DNA of 64,000 nt. Source: Staphylococcus sp. ACRSN. GTDB lineage: Bacteria; Bacillota; Bacilli; Staphylococcales; Staphylococcaceae. Made by a program: the position numbers and the translations under genes. The notes below the pieces were generated by a model that saw only the letters and a program-made list of their open reading frames with translations, was not told the DNA's origin and ran no database searches. Positions 33,005-41,683 of the stretch are shown in pieces (within the stretch, counting starts at the first letter, position 1; each line of letters begins with the position of its first letter). The DNA lies in assembly GCF_022346615.1 (NCBI RefSeq), contig NZ_JAKRNS010000002.1, positions 295,330 to 359,329 of the forward strand. Direction: 5' to 3'.

Positions 33005-33070
33005 TTTTATATCACCCACGATAAGCCCCGGAATCTTATTGTGTCACAAGATATAGAAGCACGTAGAACA
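33005..33070 (+). promoter_or_regulatory. L13-type ribosomal leader RNA
   Basis: ACGATAAG (33018-33025) pairs with CTTATTGT (33035-33042) around CCCCGGAAT, followed by GTGTCACAAG and GAAGCACGTAGAAC. The hairpin with CCCCGGAA and the downstream GAAGCACG match the arrangement of the L13 leader (Rfam L13_leader) upstream of rplM in Bacillales, as I recall it. It likely gives L13 autoregulation. Confidence 0.75.
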
Positions 33071-33159
33071 AAATTAATAAAATAAATGAAATTTATGATT
33101 TAAAAGTATACTACTATTAAACAAAAAATCTTGTTTATTTACTCTAGGAGGACAATATA

Positions 33160-33597
33160 ATGCGTCAAACATTTATGGCAAATGAATCAAACATTGAGCG
33201 CAAATGGTATGTTATTGATGCTGAAGGTCAAACACTTGGTCGTTTATCATCAGAAGTAGCATCTATTTTACGCGGTAAAAATAAAGTAACTTATACACCA
33301 CACGTTGATACTGGTGATTATGTAATCATCGTTAACGCTTCAAAAATTCATTTTACAGGTAATAAAGAACAAGATAAAGTTTATTACCGTCACTCAAACC
33401 ACCCAGGCGGTATTAAATCAATCACTGCTGGTGAGTTAAAAGCATCAAACCCAGAACGTTTAATTGAAAACTCAATTAAAGGTATGTTACCAAGTACTCG
33501 TTTAGGCGAAAAACAAGGTAAAAAATTATTTGTATATGGTGGCGCTGAACATCCACACGCTGCACAACAACCAGAAAACTACGAGTTACGTGGTTAA
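33160..33597 (+). CDS. rplM: 50S ribosomal protein L13
   Basis: L13 (145 residues) is an early 50S assembly protein. It begins [20 protein letters not shown] and has [21 protein letters not shown] near 29-49 and [10 protein letters not shown] near 107-116. AGGAGG lies 8 nt before the ATG. It forms a two-gene operon with rpsI behind its own promoter and leader. Confidence 0.97.
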   Translation: MRQTFMANESNIERKWYVIDAEGQTLGRLSSEVASILRGKNKVTYTPHVDTGDYVIIVNASKIHFTGNKEQDKVYYRHSNHPGGIKSITAGELKASNPERLIENSIKGMLPSTRLGEKQGKKLFVYGGAEHPHAAQQPENYELRG

Positions 33598-33616
33598 TTA
33601 AAAGGAGGAAATTACA

Positions 33617-34009
33617 TTGGCACAAGTTGAATATAAAGGCACAGGCCGTCGTAAAAACTCAGTAGCACGTGTACGTTTAGTACCAGGTGAAGGTAACATT
33701 ACAGTTAATGGCCGTGATGTACGTAGCTACTTACCATTCGAATCATTAATTTTAGATATAAACCAAGCTTTTGATGTTACAGAAACTAAAGGTAACTATG
33801 ATGTATTAGTTAACGTTTCTGGCGGTGGATTCACTGGACAAGCTCAAGCAATCCGTCATGGTATTGCTCGTGCATTATTAGAAGCAGATCCTGAATACAG
33901 AGGTTCTTTAAAACGCGCTGGATTACTTACTCGTGACCCACGTATGAAAGAACGTAAAAAACCAGGTCTTAAAAAAGCACGTCGTTCTCCACAATTCTCA
34001 AAACGTTAA
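33617..34009 (+). CDS. rpsI: 30S ribosomal protein S9
   Basis: S9 (130 residues) reaches the P site with its C-terminal tail [22 protein letters not shown] lies near 8-21. No ATG or GTG is near: AAAGGAGG lies 8 nt before a TTG codon at 33617, which I take as the start. It is 19 nt after rplM and ends at the 34043 terminator. Confidence 0.95.
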   Translation: MAQVEYKGTGRRKNSVARVRLVPGEGNITVNGRDVRSYLPFESLILDINQAFDVTETKGNYDVLVNVSGGGFTGQAQAIRHGIARALLEADPEYRGSLKRAGLLTRDPRMKERKKPGLKKARRSPQFSKR

Positions 34010-34042
34010 TTGTTGGTTCATACGAACAACGATGTTTCCAGA

Positions 34043-34075
34043 AGCTCTCAACTTTGTTGGGGGCTTTTTTTGTAA
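34043..34075 (+). terminator. Terminator of rplM-rpsI
   Basis: AGCTCTCAAC (34043-34052) pairs, with two G-U pairs, to GTTGGGGGCT (34056-34065), followed by a run of T to 34071. Confidence 0.85.
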
Positions 34076-34100
34076 ACTTTTTTAATATGATATGTAGTTA

Positions 34101-34128
34101 GTTTAAATATTCTATATGAAAAGGGTAA
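34101..34128 (+). promoter_or_regulatory. Possible sigma-B promoter of the DUF915 hydrolase gene
   Basis: GTTTAA (34101-34106), 16 nt, GGGTAA (34123-34128). The hexamers match the sigma-B consensus but the spacer is 1-2 nt longer than usual. A second GGGTAT at 34142 lacks a matching -35. Confidence 0.3.
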
Positions 34129-34206
34129 TCACAACATTCTCGGGTATGAAATAAATAGTGTATAGCATAATTATATACTAATATTTTTATAAGAGGTGTT
34201 TTAAAG

Positions 34207-35082
34207 TTGATATTGCAAAAAAATAGTATGTTTAGAAGATTATTTATATGTGGCTTTATTGTCATACTTATTATAATGTCACTATTATATTTGTTAACAA
34301 CACATAACCAAGCTAAAGCTGAAGTACAAGAAGCTCAAAAAAAACCAGAGCCCACTTTCTATTTGCATGGCTATTCAGGCTCTGAAAAGTCAGAACGATA
34401 CTTAGTAAATTCTGCAATTGATAAAGGTGTGACAGATAAGGTTATAAAGGCACATGTATCTTCAAATGGAGAAGTTACATTTGATGGAAAGTTTGATAAA
34501 AATGATCCACATCCTATTGTTCAAATTATATTAGAAGACAATAAAAATTGGGATTATAATAAAAATGCCGAATGGTTTAAGAATGTAATTACTGAAACAA
34601 ATAATCAGATAAATTATAGTAAATTCAATATGGTTGCGCATTCCATGGGGAATTTAACATTAGGCTACTATATGTTAAATTATGGTGACGATAAATCATT
34701 ACCAAAACTAAATAAACAAGTAAATACAGGTGCTCCATATAATGGTATTTTAGGTAGAAATGATGAACCTAATCAAGTGAAATTAGATGAAAATAGCAAG
34801 CCTGATAAAATGAAAAAAGAATATAAAGATTTACAACAGATGAAATATAACTATCCTAAAAAGTCAGTGGATGTGTTAAATGTTTATGGAGATCTACAAG
34901 ACGGAACACATTCAGATGGAAAGGTGACAAATCAATCTTCATTATCTCTTAAATCTCTTTTAAATGGTTATGTAAATTCTTATAGAACATTTAAAGTAGA
35001 AGGGGAAAATGGGGAGCATAGTGCTTTACATGATTATAAAGTTGTCGCGGATGAAATTAATGCATTTATTTGGAATAAATAG
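34207..35082 (+). CDS. Membrane-anchored or secreted alpha/beta hydrolase (DUF915)
   Basis: The 291-residue protein has an N-terminal membrane anchor or signal segment (about 10-31) and an alpha/beta hydrolase domain outside the cell. It has the oxyanion-region FYLHGYSG (51-58), nucleophile S146 in AHSMG and a likely catalytic His at 275 (HSALHDYK); an Asp near 229 or 232 may complete the triad. The family is lipase-like, but the substrate is unknown. The start is TTG, with AAGAGGTG 8 nt upstream; the later ATG lacks such a site. It shares a bidirectional terminator with the next gene. Confidence 0.8.
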   Translation: MILQKNSMFRRLFICGFIVILIIMSLLYLLTTHNQAKAEVQEAQKKPEPTFYLHGYSGSEKSERYLVNSAIDKGVTDKVIKAHVSSNGEVTFDGKFDKNDPHPIVQIILEDNKNWDYNKNAEWFKNVITETNNQINYSKFNMVAHSMGNLTLGYYMLNYGDDKSLPKLNKQVNTGAPYNGILGRNDEPNQVKLDENSKPDKMKKEYKDLQQMKYNYPKKSVDVLNVYGDLQDGTHSDGKVTNQSSLSLKSLLNGYVNSYRTFKVEGENGEHSALHDYKVVADEINAFIWNK

Positions 35083-35092
35083 CATAGAAGTT

Positions 35093-35133
35093 AAAATCAA
35101 CGTAACTAACACATAGGTTACGTTGATTTTTTA
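35093..35133. terminator. Bidirectional terminator overlapping a stop codon
   Basis: Perfect 14-bp arms AAAATCAACGTAAC (35093-35106) and GTTACGTTGATTTT (35117-35130) with T-runs on both sides. The stop codon of the minus-strand oxidoreductase gene lies inside the right arm. Confidence 0.85.
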
Positions 35134-36116
35134 TTTTCTTTTGCAATAAGTTGAAGTAATTGTTTTCGATTTATTTCACCATAAACATGAGGTTGAATCA
35201 TGATTTCATCAGCGCCATATAGTGATTCAATTTGTTGCAGTTGTTGGTATACATCATTAGGTGAACCTGAAATAACACGCTTTTTATTTTGCTTCATTTT
35301 ATTTATTTCTCTATCTGATAAGTGTCTTTCTTTTACAAATTGTGGTGAAGCATAGAATTGCGGTTGGTCAATATAATTAATACGTAATAACCAAAAATGT
35401 AATGCTAACTCTAAATCATTAATAGTTTCTTGATTATCGGCGGTCACTACAAAGGTGGAAACAATCACATAACCTTGATTATTAGGATGTAATGCTTCAA
35501 ACTGTTGCCGATAATGTGCAATTACATTTTTGATTTGATCAGTGGATTGTCCCATTAAAGCAATGACAAAAGGTAATCCTTTTTCCGCTGCAAGTGAGGC
35601 ACTATTTTTACTCATTCCTAAAATGAACATTGGAGGTTTAGTTTCAACTATAGGCGTTACAGCGATATTTTTAAACCGATGATGTTCTGTGTCACCATTA
35701 AAATATTGAATTAAATCTTCAATTTGTGTTTCATAATCGGCGCGTTGTAATTTATGCTCGTTTAAAGCCTGATTTACATTTTTAAAACTAGGTGAATGAC
35801 CAGTACCAATATTTACTCTTTCTGGATGACGTGCTTCCATGATTTTAAATTGCTCTGCGATTTTATAAGGACTATAATGTCCTAACATTACGCCACCGCT
35901 GCCAATTTGTATTGAACGAGTTTGTTCTAAGAGTGACATCATGACTATTTCAGGTGCACTTGAGGCCACTGAATATACTTGATGATGTTCTGCAACCCAA
36001 TATCTTTCAAAGTTTAATTGTTCTGCTAATTGTACGAGTTCAATTGCATGGTTAAATGCTTCTGTAGCATTGCAATCTTGAAAGATGGGTACATAGTCCA
36101 AGATGCTCAGTTTCAC
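35118..36116 (-). CDS. LLM-class flavin-dependent oxidoreductase
   Basis: This 332-residue protein has the luciferase-like monooxygenase TIM-barrel fold. It has ERYWVAEHHQVYSVASSAPE near 38-57, QIGSGGVMLGHYSPYKIAEQ near 74-93, and ILGMSKNSASLAAEKGLPF near 165-183, typical of the flavin-using LLM family. The physiological substrate cannot be predicted. It starts at GTG with AAAGGGGG 7-8 nt upstream. Monocistronic; its stop lies in the terminator stem. Confidence 0.85.
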   Translation of the reverse strand: MKLSILDYVPIFQDCNATEAFNHAIELVQLAEQLNFERYWVAEHHQVYSVASSAPEIVMMSLLEQTRSIQIGSGGVMLGHYSPYKIAEQFKIMEARHPERVNIGTGHSPSFKNVNQALNEHKLQRADYETQIEDLIQYFNGDTEHHRFKNIAVTPIVETKPPMFILGMSKNSASLAAEKGLPFVIALMGQSTDQIKNVIAHYRQQFEALHPNNQGYVIVSTFVVTADNQETINDLELALHFWLLRINYIDQPQFYASPQFVKERHLSDREINKMKQNKKRVISGSPNDVYQQLQQIESLYGADEIMIQPHVYGEINRKQLLQLIAKENKKST

Positions 36117-36253
36117 GAGTTATCCCCCTTTATATCTGTTTTACAGCCACTAACTAATCCAGTAAATCATAACATGAACATAAAATAGATTATAAGCGAT
36201 TTGATTGCTTGAGTTAGATAATCAATATAAAATAAATGAATGGAGGCTATAAA

Positions 36254-37255
36254 ATGAAAACAGAAAGAATTGTATTAGCTAAAAGACCCGTAGGTTTACC
36301 TACAGATGAGGTTTTTCGATATGAAACTGTTGAAATAGATCAGCCAAGTGAAAGTGAGATTCAAGTTGAATCACTTTATATTTCAGTAGATCCTTATATG
36401 CGAGGTAGAATGAGTGATAGTGAATCTTATGTTCAACCATTCCAATTAGATGAAGCTCTAAACGGCCATGTGGTAGCACGAGTAACGGAGTCCAATCATA
36501 GTAAATTTACAAAAGGAGACATCGTCACAGGTGGATTACCTTGGCAAAAAGTTGCAAATATTCCAGGTGATAAGGTAATTAAAGTATCAAATACCGATGT
36601 ACCACTTTATCTTTATTTAAGTGTCTTAGGTATGCCAGGGCAGACAGCTTATCATGGTTTACTTAAAATTGGTGAACCTAAAGAAGGTGAAACTGTAGTC
36701 GTATCTGCGGCATCAGGTGCTGTTGGTTCAGTAGTAGGTCAGATTGCTAAATTAAAAGGTGCTCATGTCATCGGCATAGCAGGTGGATCGGAAAAAACAA
36801 CTTATTTAACTGAAACGCTAGGTTTTGATGTTGGACTAGATTATAAAGATGAAAATTTTGCTTCTGCATTAAGTGAAGCAGTGCCAAATGGTATCGATGT
36901 TTATTTTGAAAATGTTGGTGGTGAAATAGCAGATGAAGTATTTAAACATTTAAATCAATTTGCTAGAATTCCAGTTTGTGGTGCAATTTCTGGTTATAAT
37001 GATACTGAAATTGAATATGGACCTCGAATTCAACCGACGTTAATTAAAGCTCAAGCACTTATGAAAGGGTTTGTGGTAGCAAATTACTCAGATGATTATA
37101 AACAAGCAAGTCAAGATTTGGCCCAATGGATTGCTGAAGATAAAATTAAAACTAAGACGACTGTTGAAGAAGGCTTTGAAAATTTACCACAAGCATTTCG
37201 CAATTTATTTACAGGTGATAATTTCGGTAAACAAGTAGTTAAGATTAAAGATTAA
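36254..37255 (+). CDS. NADP-dependent oxidoreductase, MDR/leukotriene B4 dehydrogenase-like
   Basis: The 333-residue medium-chain dehydrogenase/reductase belongs to the zinc-free YncB/LTB4DH-like group. It has VDPYMRGRMSD near 46-56 and the NADP-binding VSAASGAVGSVVGQIAKLKG near 147-166, with YFENVGG near 217-223. Such enzymes reduce alkenals and alkenones. I start at ATG 36254, since GGAGG lies 7 nt upstream; the ATG at 36236 would place it inside the gene. The next gene is 27 nt downstream in the same direction and probably co-transcribed. Confidence 0.85.
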   Translation: MKTERIVLAKRPVGLPTDEVFRYETVEIDQPSESEIQVESLYISVDPYMRGRMSDSESYVQPFQLDEALNGHVVARVTESNHSKFTKGDIVTGGLPWQKVANIPGDKVIKVSNTDVPLYLYLSVLGMPGQTAYHGLLKIGEPKEGETVVVSAASGAVGSVVGQIAKLKGAHVIGIAGGSEKTTYLTETLGFDVGLDYKDENFASALSEAVPNGIDVYFENVGGEIADEVFKHLNQFARIPVCGAISGYNDTEIEYGPRIQPTLIKAQALMKGFVVANYSDDYKQASQDLAQWIAEDKIKTKTTVEEGFENLPQAFRNLFTGDNFGKQVVKIKD

Positions 37256-37282
37256 CTAAACAATATTGAAGGAGTGCATGTA

Positions 37283-38302
37283 ATGAGAGCAATTGGAGCG
37301 GATAATGCTTTTAATTTATCTGATGGTAATCAATTTTACGAATTTGAAGTAACATCAATGGAACCAAAGCAATACGAGTTATTGGTGAAAATAGATGCAA
37401 TTAGTATAAATCCGGTGGACACTAAAATTAGACAATCATCGGTGACTCATGCACCACGTGTGTTAGGCTTTGATGCTGTAGGTGTCGTAGAAGCAATAGG
37501 TGACAAAGTTAAAAATTTCCAAGTTGGTGACGAGGTCTATTACTCTGGTTCACCAACTTATCAAGGTTCAAATCAGACACACCAACTTGTAGATAGTCGT
37601 CTGGTAGCAAGAAAACCCAAAAATTTAACTGCGATTGAAGCGGCAAGTATTCCACTCACTGGTTTAACGGCTTCAGAAACACTATTTGATGTATTCAATA
37701 TTTCACATAACCCGGATGATAATAAAGGTAAGTCAATCTTAATTATCAATGGTGCAGGTGGTGTTGGAAGTATTGCAACGCAAATTGCTAAACAGCATGG
37801 CTTACATGTCATAACTACAGCATCTCGTGAAGAAACATATCAATGGTCCAAAGAGATGGGGGCAGAAATTGTCCTTAATCATAAAAATGATTTAAGTTCA
37901 GAATTTGAGAAATATGAAATATCAGAAGTAGATTATATATTTTGTACCTTTGATACAGATTATTATTTTGAGAAAATGATTGAATTAGTAAAACCACGAG
38001 GGAAAGTTGCTACAATAGTAGCATTTAAAGAAAATCAAGATCTGAATTTACTAAAAAATAAAAGTGTTACCTTTACACACGAATATATGTATACACGCCC
38101 TTTACATGAAACTGAAGATATGCAACGACATCAAGAGTTATTATTAGACATCACTGAAAAAATTGAATCTGGAAAGTATAAACCAACGAGCAATAAAGTG
38201 TTACATGGATTAACCGTGGAAAACTTATATGAGGCGCATAAATTACTTGAAAGTCATTCAATGATTGGCAAGTTGGTGATTGAAGTTTCAGATAAAACAT
38301 AA
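37283..38302 (+). CDS. Zinc-type alcohol dehydrogenase-like (quinone oxidoreductase) protein
   Basis: This 339-residue MDR protein of the YjgB/zinc-type quinone reductase group has [11 protein letters not shown] near 45-55, [15 protein letters not shown] near 66-80, and the dinucleotide-binding [19 protein letters not shown] near 154-172. The cysteine zinc ligands of classical ADHs are absent, so a quinone or enone reductase activity is more likely than alcohol oxidation. ATG 37283 has GGAG 8 nt upstream. It pairs with the preceding oxidoreductase and ends at a strong terminator. Confidence 0.83.
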   Translation: MRAIGADNAFNLSDGNQFYEFEVTSMEPKQYELLVKIDAISINPVDTKIRQSSVTHAPRVLGFDAVGVVEAIGDKVKNFQVGDEVYYSGSPTYQGSNQTHQLVDSRLVARKPKNLTAIEAASIPLTGLTASETLFDVFNISHNPDDNKGKSILIINGAGGVGSIATQIAKQHGLHVITTASREETYQWSKEMGAEIVLNHKNDLSSEFEKYEISEVDYIFCTFDTDYYFEKMIELVKPRGKVATIVAFKENQDLNLLKNKSVTFTHEYMYTRPLHETEDMQRHQELLLDITEKIESGKYKPTSNKVLHGLTVENLYEAHKLLESHSMIGKLVIEVSDKT

Positions 38303-38312
38303 TTGATAATAC

Positions 38313-38362
38313 AAATACCATCTACTTGACTAAAGTTTATAGTCAAGTAGATGGTATTTTTT
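38313..38362 (+). terminator. Strong hairpin terminator
   Basis: Perfect 20-bp arms (38313-38332 and 38340-38359, beginning AAATACCATC and ending GATGGTATTT) around a 7-nt loop, followed by further T. It ends the two-gene oxidoreductase unit. Confidence 0.9.
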
Positions 38363-38450
38363 TGAATGAAAATATAGTGACAGTAAGTTGCGCATAACAA
38401 ATATCAGATAGGGTAATAAAATTATAGATTAAAAGGAGGGGAATCATTCA

Positions 38451-39989
38451 ATGAATGGTAAGAAATTCACTATTGTATTTTGGTGCGCACTGACGATTTG
38501 TACACTATTTGTCGTTTATGGTGCAATCTTACCAAAGCAATTAGAAAAAGTAACACAGACAATTACAAATTTTATTGCTGTACACTTTGGTTGGTATTAT
38601 CTATTACTTGTATTATTCATTTTAATTGTATGTATTTATTTACTTTTTTCAAGATTTGCAACGATCACGCTAGGCGATGAAAATGAAGAACCAGAATTTT
38701 CATTGAAATCGTGGTTTGCAATGTTATTCAGTGCTGGTATGGGAATTGGATTAGTTTTTTGGACTACTGCCGAACCAATCAGCCATGCGTTTACGTTAAC
38801 GCCTTTACATAAAGCAGGTACACAAACTGCTATAAATGAAGCAATGCAATTTTCATTTTTCCATTGGGGAATTCACGCATGGGCAGTATATGGCATTGTT
38901 GGATTAGTATTTGCTTATTTTAATTTTCATAAAGGCTATCCAGGGTTAGTAAGTGCAACGTTAACACCAATTTTAGGTAGCAAAGCAATGCGAGGACCAT
39001 TAGGTGGAGCAATAGATGTGTTAGCAATTATAGCAACTGTTACAGGTGTGGCAGCAACGCTTGGTTTTGGAGCATTACAAATAAATGAAGGTCTTAATTT
39101 TTTATTTAATATACCTTCTAGTTTTGGAACACAGGTGATTATCATTATTATTGCTACCATACTTTTTACATGGTCTGCCTGGTCAGGTATTGATAAGGGA
39201 ATTAAAAGTTTAAGTAATATAAATATGCTACTTGCATTTATTGTTTTAATTACTTTATTTTGTGTTGGACCTACTTTAAGTATTTTAAATACTTTTACAA
39301 ATTCATTAGGTGATTATATTGCTAATTTCTTTAAAATGAGTTTACGTATTCCTCAAAATGGAGGAGAAAAATATCAATGGTTACAACAATGGACAATATT
39401 TTATTGGGCATGGTGGATCTCATGGGCACCATTTGTAGGTATATTTATTGCGAGAGTTTCACGAGGTAGAACAATAAAGGAATTCATACTGGGTGTGTTA
39501 TTTGTACCAGCTGTTGTATGTTTTTTATTTTTTGCAGTATTTGGCACTTCAGCGATTTACTTACAGCAACATAATATAGCTAATATTGCAAAAGAAGCTA
39601 CTGAAACTGCAACCTTTAGTACATTACAACATTATCCTTTAGGCTTTATATTAAGTATAGTGACCTTAGTAGTAATTATGATTTTCTTTGTTACGTCTGC
39701 AGATTCGGCAACGTATGTTTTGGGCATGTTAAGTGCAAAAGGCAGTATAAATCCTACAGGTTTCATCAAAGTAAGTTGGGGTGTCATTTTAGCATTATTT
39801 GCAATGATAATGATCTATACAGGTGGTACACAGTCAATACAAAATTTATTAATTATTGCTGCATTGCCGTTTTCAATAGTAATAATTGTTATGATATTTT
39901 CACTGTTTAAAGCGATCTCTGAGGAAAAACCAAGAGGAAATCACTCATTTCATAGTAGTAAAACAAACGATTTGGCAGACAAAAAATGA
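38451..39989 (+). CDS. opuD2: BCCT-family glycine betaine transporter OpuD2
   Basis: This 512-residue transporter takes up glycine betaine or related osmoprotectants, driven by sodium. It has twelve membrane helices, SAGMGIGLVFWTTAEPISH (about 94-112), the BCCT signature around FYWAWWISWAPFVGIFIARV (about 318-337) with the aromatic box tryptophans, and SRGRTIKEFILGV. AAGGAGGGG precedes the ATG. It is immediately upstream of amaP-asp23, the same arrangement as in S. aureus, where both are linked to sigma-B. Confidence 0.9.
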   Translation: MNGKKFTIVFWCALTICTLFVVYGAILPKQLEKVTQTITNFIAVHFGWYYLLLVLFILIVCIYLLFSRFATITLGDENEEPEFSLKSWFAMLFSAGMGIGLVFWTTAEPISHAFTLTPLHKAGTQTAINEAMQFSFFHWGIHAWAVYGIVGLVFAYFNFHKGYPGLVSATLTPILGSKAMRGPLGGAIDVLAIIATVTGVAATLGFGALQINEGLNFLFNIPSSFGTQVIIIIIATILFTWSAWSGIDKGIKSLSNINMLLAFIVLITLFCVGPTLSILNTFTNSLGDYIANFFKMSLRIPQNGGEKYQWLQQWTIFYWAWWISWAPFVGIFIARVSRGRTIKEFILGVLFVPAVVCFLFFAVFGTSAIYLQQHNIANIAKEATETATFSTLQHYPLGFILSIVTLVVIMIFFVTSADSATYVLGMLSAKGSINPTGFIKVSWGVILALFAMIMIYTGGTQSIQNLLIIAALPFSIVIIVMIFSLFKAISEEKPRGNHSFHSSKTNDLADKK

Positions 39990-40080
39990 AATTGAAAAAA
40001 GAGAATAGCTAATGATGTTATTAAAATATTTAGTGTGAACAAGTTTTATCATAGGCAATTAAAAATTAATATAATAAAAT

Positions 40081-40105
40081 GTTTCTAATTAAAAATTAAG
40101 GGTAT
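40081..40105 (+). promoter_or_regulatory. Sigma-B promoter of amaP-asp23
   Basis: GTTTCT (40081-40086), 13 nt, GGGTAT (40100-40105), close to the staphylococcal sigma-B consensus GTTTWW-N12-15-GGGWAW. It lies 53 nt before the amaP start. asp23 is the standard sigma-B reporter gene in S. aureus. Confidence 0.7.
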
Positions 40106-40158
40106 CTTTTTTGTATGACAAGTACATAAATACACAAGCATAGGAGGTGTCATACGAG

Positions 40159-40695
40159 GTGAAACGCATAAAGAATTTTATTTTAGGTCTGTTAATCGTA
40201 GTTATAGTAGGATTTTTATTATTCATGTTTATTAAAGATTCTCGCATTACGAAATATCAAGATTACTTCATGCAATTTAATTGGTTCGTACCGACATTAA
40301 TTGGCTTAGCAGCACTACTATTATTAATAGGTCTAATCTTAGTATTTAGTTTGTTTAAACCTACGTATAGAAAACCTGGACTTTATAAAGATTTCGAAGA
40401 TGGTCACATTTTTGTGACACGAAAAGCAGTTGAAAAATCAGCATACGATACGATTGTGAAGTATGATGAAGTTCGCCAACCTAATGTAATTGCTAAATTA
40501 TATAATAAAAAGAAAAAATCGCATATTACATTGAAAGCAGATTTCTTTGTTCCAGGTGACGTGCAAGTTAAAACACTTACCGAACAAATTCGAAATGACA
40601 TTAAAGAAAATGTTGAACATTTTACAGAATTACCAGTATCAAAATTAGAGGTTAATGTTAGAGATCAAAAAACCTCAGGCAAACGCGTGTTGTAA
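40159..40695 (+). CDS. amaP: Asp23 membrane-anchoring protein AmaP
   Basis: AmaP (178 residues) anchors Asp23 to the membrane. It has two N-terminal membrane helices (about 5-25 and 43-65), then a cytoplasmic domain related to the alkaline shock protein family. I use the GTG at 40159, giving MKRIKNFILG, with AGGAGG 11 nt upstream. A GTG at 40147 would overlap that site. It leads the amaP-DUF2273-asp23 operon. Confidence 0.85.
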   Translation: MKRIKNFILGLLIVVIVGFLLFMFIKDSRITKYQDYFMQFNWFVPTLIGLAALLLLIGLILVFSLFKPTYRKPGLYKDFEDGHIFVTRKAVEKSAYDTIVKYDEVRQPNVIAKLYNKKKKSHITLKADFFVPGDVQVKTLTEQIRNDIKENVEHFTELPVSKLEVNVRDQKTSGKRVL

Positions 40696-40707
40696 GGGAG
40701 GGTAATT

Positions 40708-40947
40708 ATGGCTCAAAATAATAACCAAAATAGTCAAGATTCAACGCAACAAGTTATTGATTTCTTCAAAACTTTTAAATGGAGAATCATTGGATTTTTA
40801 GCATTTTTAATAATTGCTATTTTATTTTTAACTTTAGGTTTCTGGAGTACAATACTTATTATAATATTATGTTTGATTGGCGTAGGTATAGGGTATACCA
40901 AAGACCGTAAGCAAGATTTTTTAAATTTCTTAAATCGATGGAGTTAA
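40708..40947 (+). CDS. DUF2273 small membrane protein
   Basis: This 79-residue protein has a Gln/Asn-rich N-terminus and two membrane helices (about 25-43 and 46-63), ending in a charged tail. DUF2273 proteins occur between amaP and asp23 in many Firmicutes. GGGAGGG lies 7-8 nt before the ATG. The molecular role is unknown; context implies an envelope stress function. Confidence 0.85.
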   Translation: MAQNNNQNSQDSTQQVIDFFKTFKWRIIGFLAFLIIAILFLTLGFWSTILIIILCLIGVGIGYTKDRKQDFLNFLNRWS

Positions 40948-41011
40948 AAATTTTTATAATGTGTTAGTGAATTGAAATACAAAAAACTTAAATAATAAAG
41001 GAGAATTTATT

Positions 41012-41518
41012 ATGGCAGTAGATAACAATAAAGCAAAACAAGCATATGACAACCAAACAGGAGTTAACGAAAAAGAAAGAGAACAACAAAAAGAGCAACA
41101 ACAACAAAACCAAGAACCTCAATTTTCAAATAAATTATCGTTTTCAGATGAAGTAGTAGAAAAAATTGCAGGTATTGCAGCACGTGAAGTGCACGGTATC
41201 TTAGAAATGAAAGGCGGCTTCGTTGACAATATTTCAAGTTCATTCGGTAGTAACAATAACGTTACTCAAGGTGTGAGTGTTGAAGTAGGCGAAAAACAAG
41301 CAGCTGTCGATTTAAAAGTAGTGTTAGAATATGGTGAGTCAGCTCCTAAAATTTTCCGTAAAGTAACGGACTTAGTTAAAGAACAAGTTAAATATATCAC
41401 TGGTTTAGATGTTGTAGAAGTTAACATGCGAGTTGAAGATGTAATGACTAAGAAAGAATGGGCTCAAAAAAATGAAAAAAGTGAGAGTTCAAACAAAGAA
41501 CAAAAAGGGTTACAATAA
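41012..41518 (+). CDS. asp23: Alkaline shock protein 23
   Basis: Asp23 (168 residues) is an abundant membrane-associated protein of the Asp23/Gls24 (DUF322) family, linked to cell envelope homeostasis. After a Gln/Glu-rich low-complexity N-terminus (about 20-37), the domain starts [20 protein letters not shown] (about 46-65). AAAGGAG lies 9 nt before the ATG. It is last in the sigma-B-controlled operon and ends in a perfect hairpin. Confidence 0.93.
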   Translation: MAVDNNKAKQAYDNQTGVNEKEREQQKEQQQQNQEPQFSNKLSFSDEVVEKIAGIAAREVHGILEMKGGFVDNISSSFGSNNNVTQGVSVEVGEKQAAVDLKVVLEYGESAPKIFRKVTDLVKEQVKYITGLDVVEVNMRVEDVMTKKEWAQKNEKSESSNKEQKGLQ

Positions 41519-41578
41519 ACTAAATTACTATTAGCTGAATGTTATTAACTGAAATTAATTATATTAAGCTATTTACTT

Positions 41579-41622
41579 AAAAAGATTCGATTGAAATTTA
41601 CATTTCAATCGAATCTTTTTTG
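41579..41622. terminator. Bidirectional terminator between asp23 and sfaD
   Basis: Perfect arms AAAGATTCGATTGAAAT (41581-41597) and ATTTCAATCGAATCTTT around a 4-nt loop, with flanking A and T runs. It serves the convergent asp23 and sfaD genes. Confidence 0.88.
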
Positions 41623-41683
41623 TTGATAATTTTTATTAACTGAATGTAACTATTTACCAATTAGCTAGTAATTCTATATCATT

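Noticed and set aside
38366..38450. Sigma-B promoter directly before opuD2
   Set aside because: GGGTAA near 38412 has no GTTTWW at 12-15 nt upstream; the match is too weak to list.
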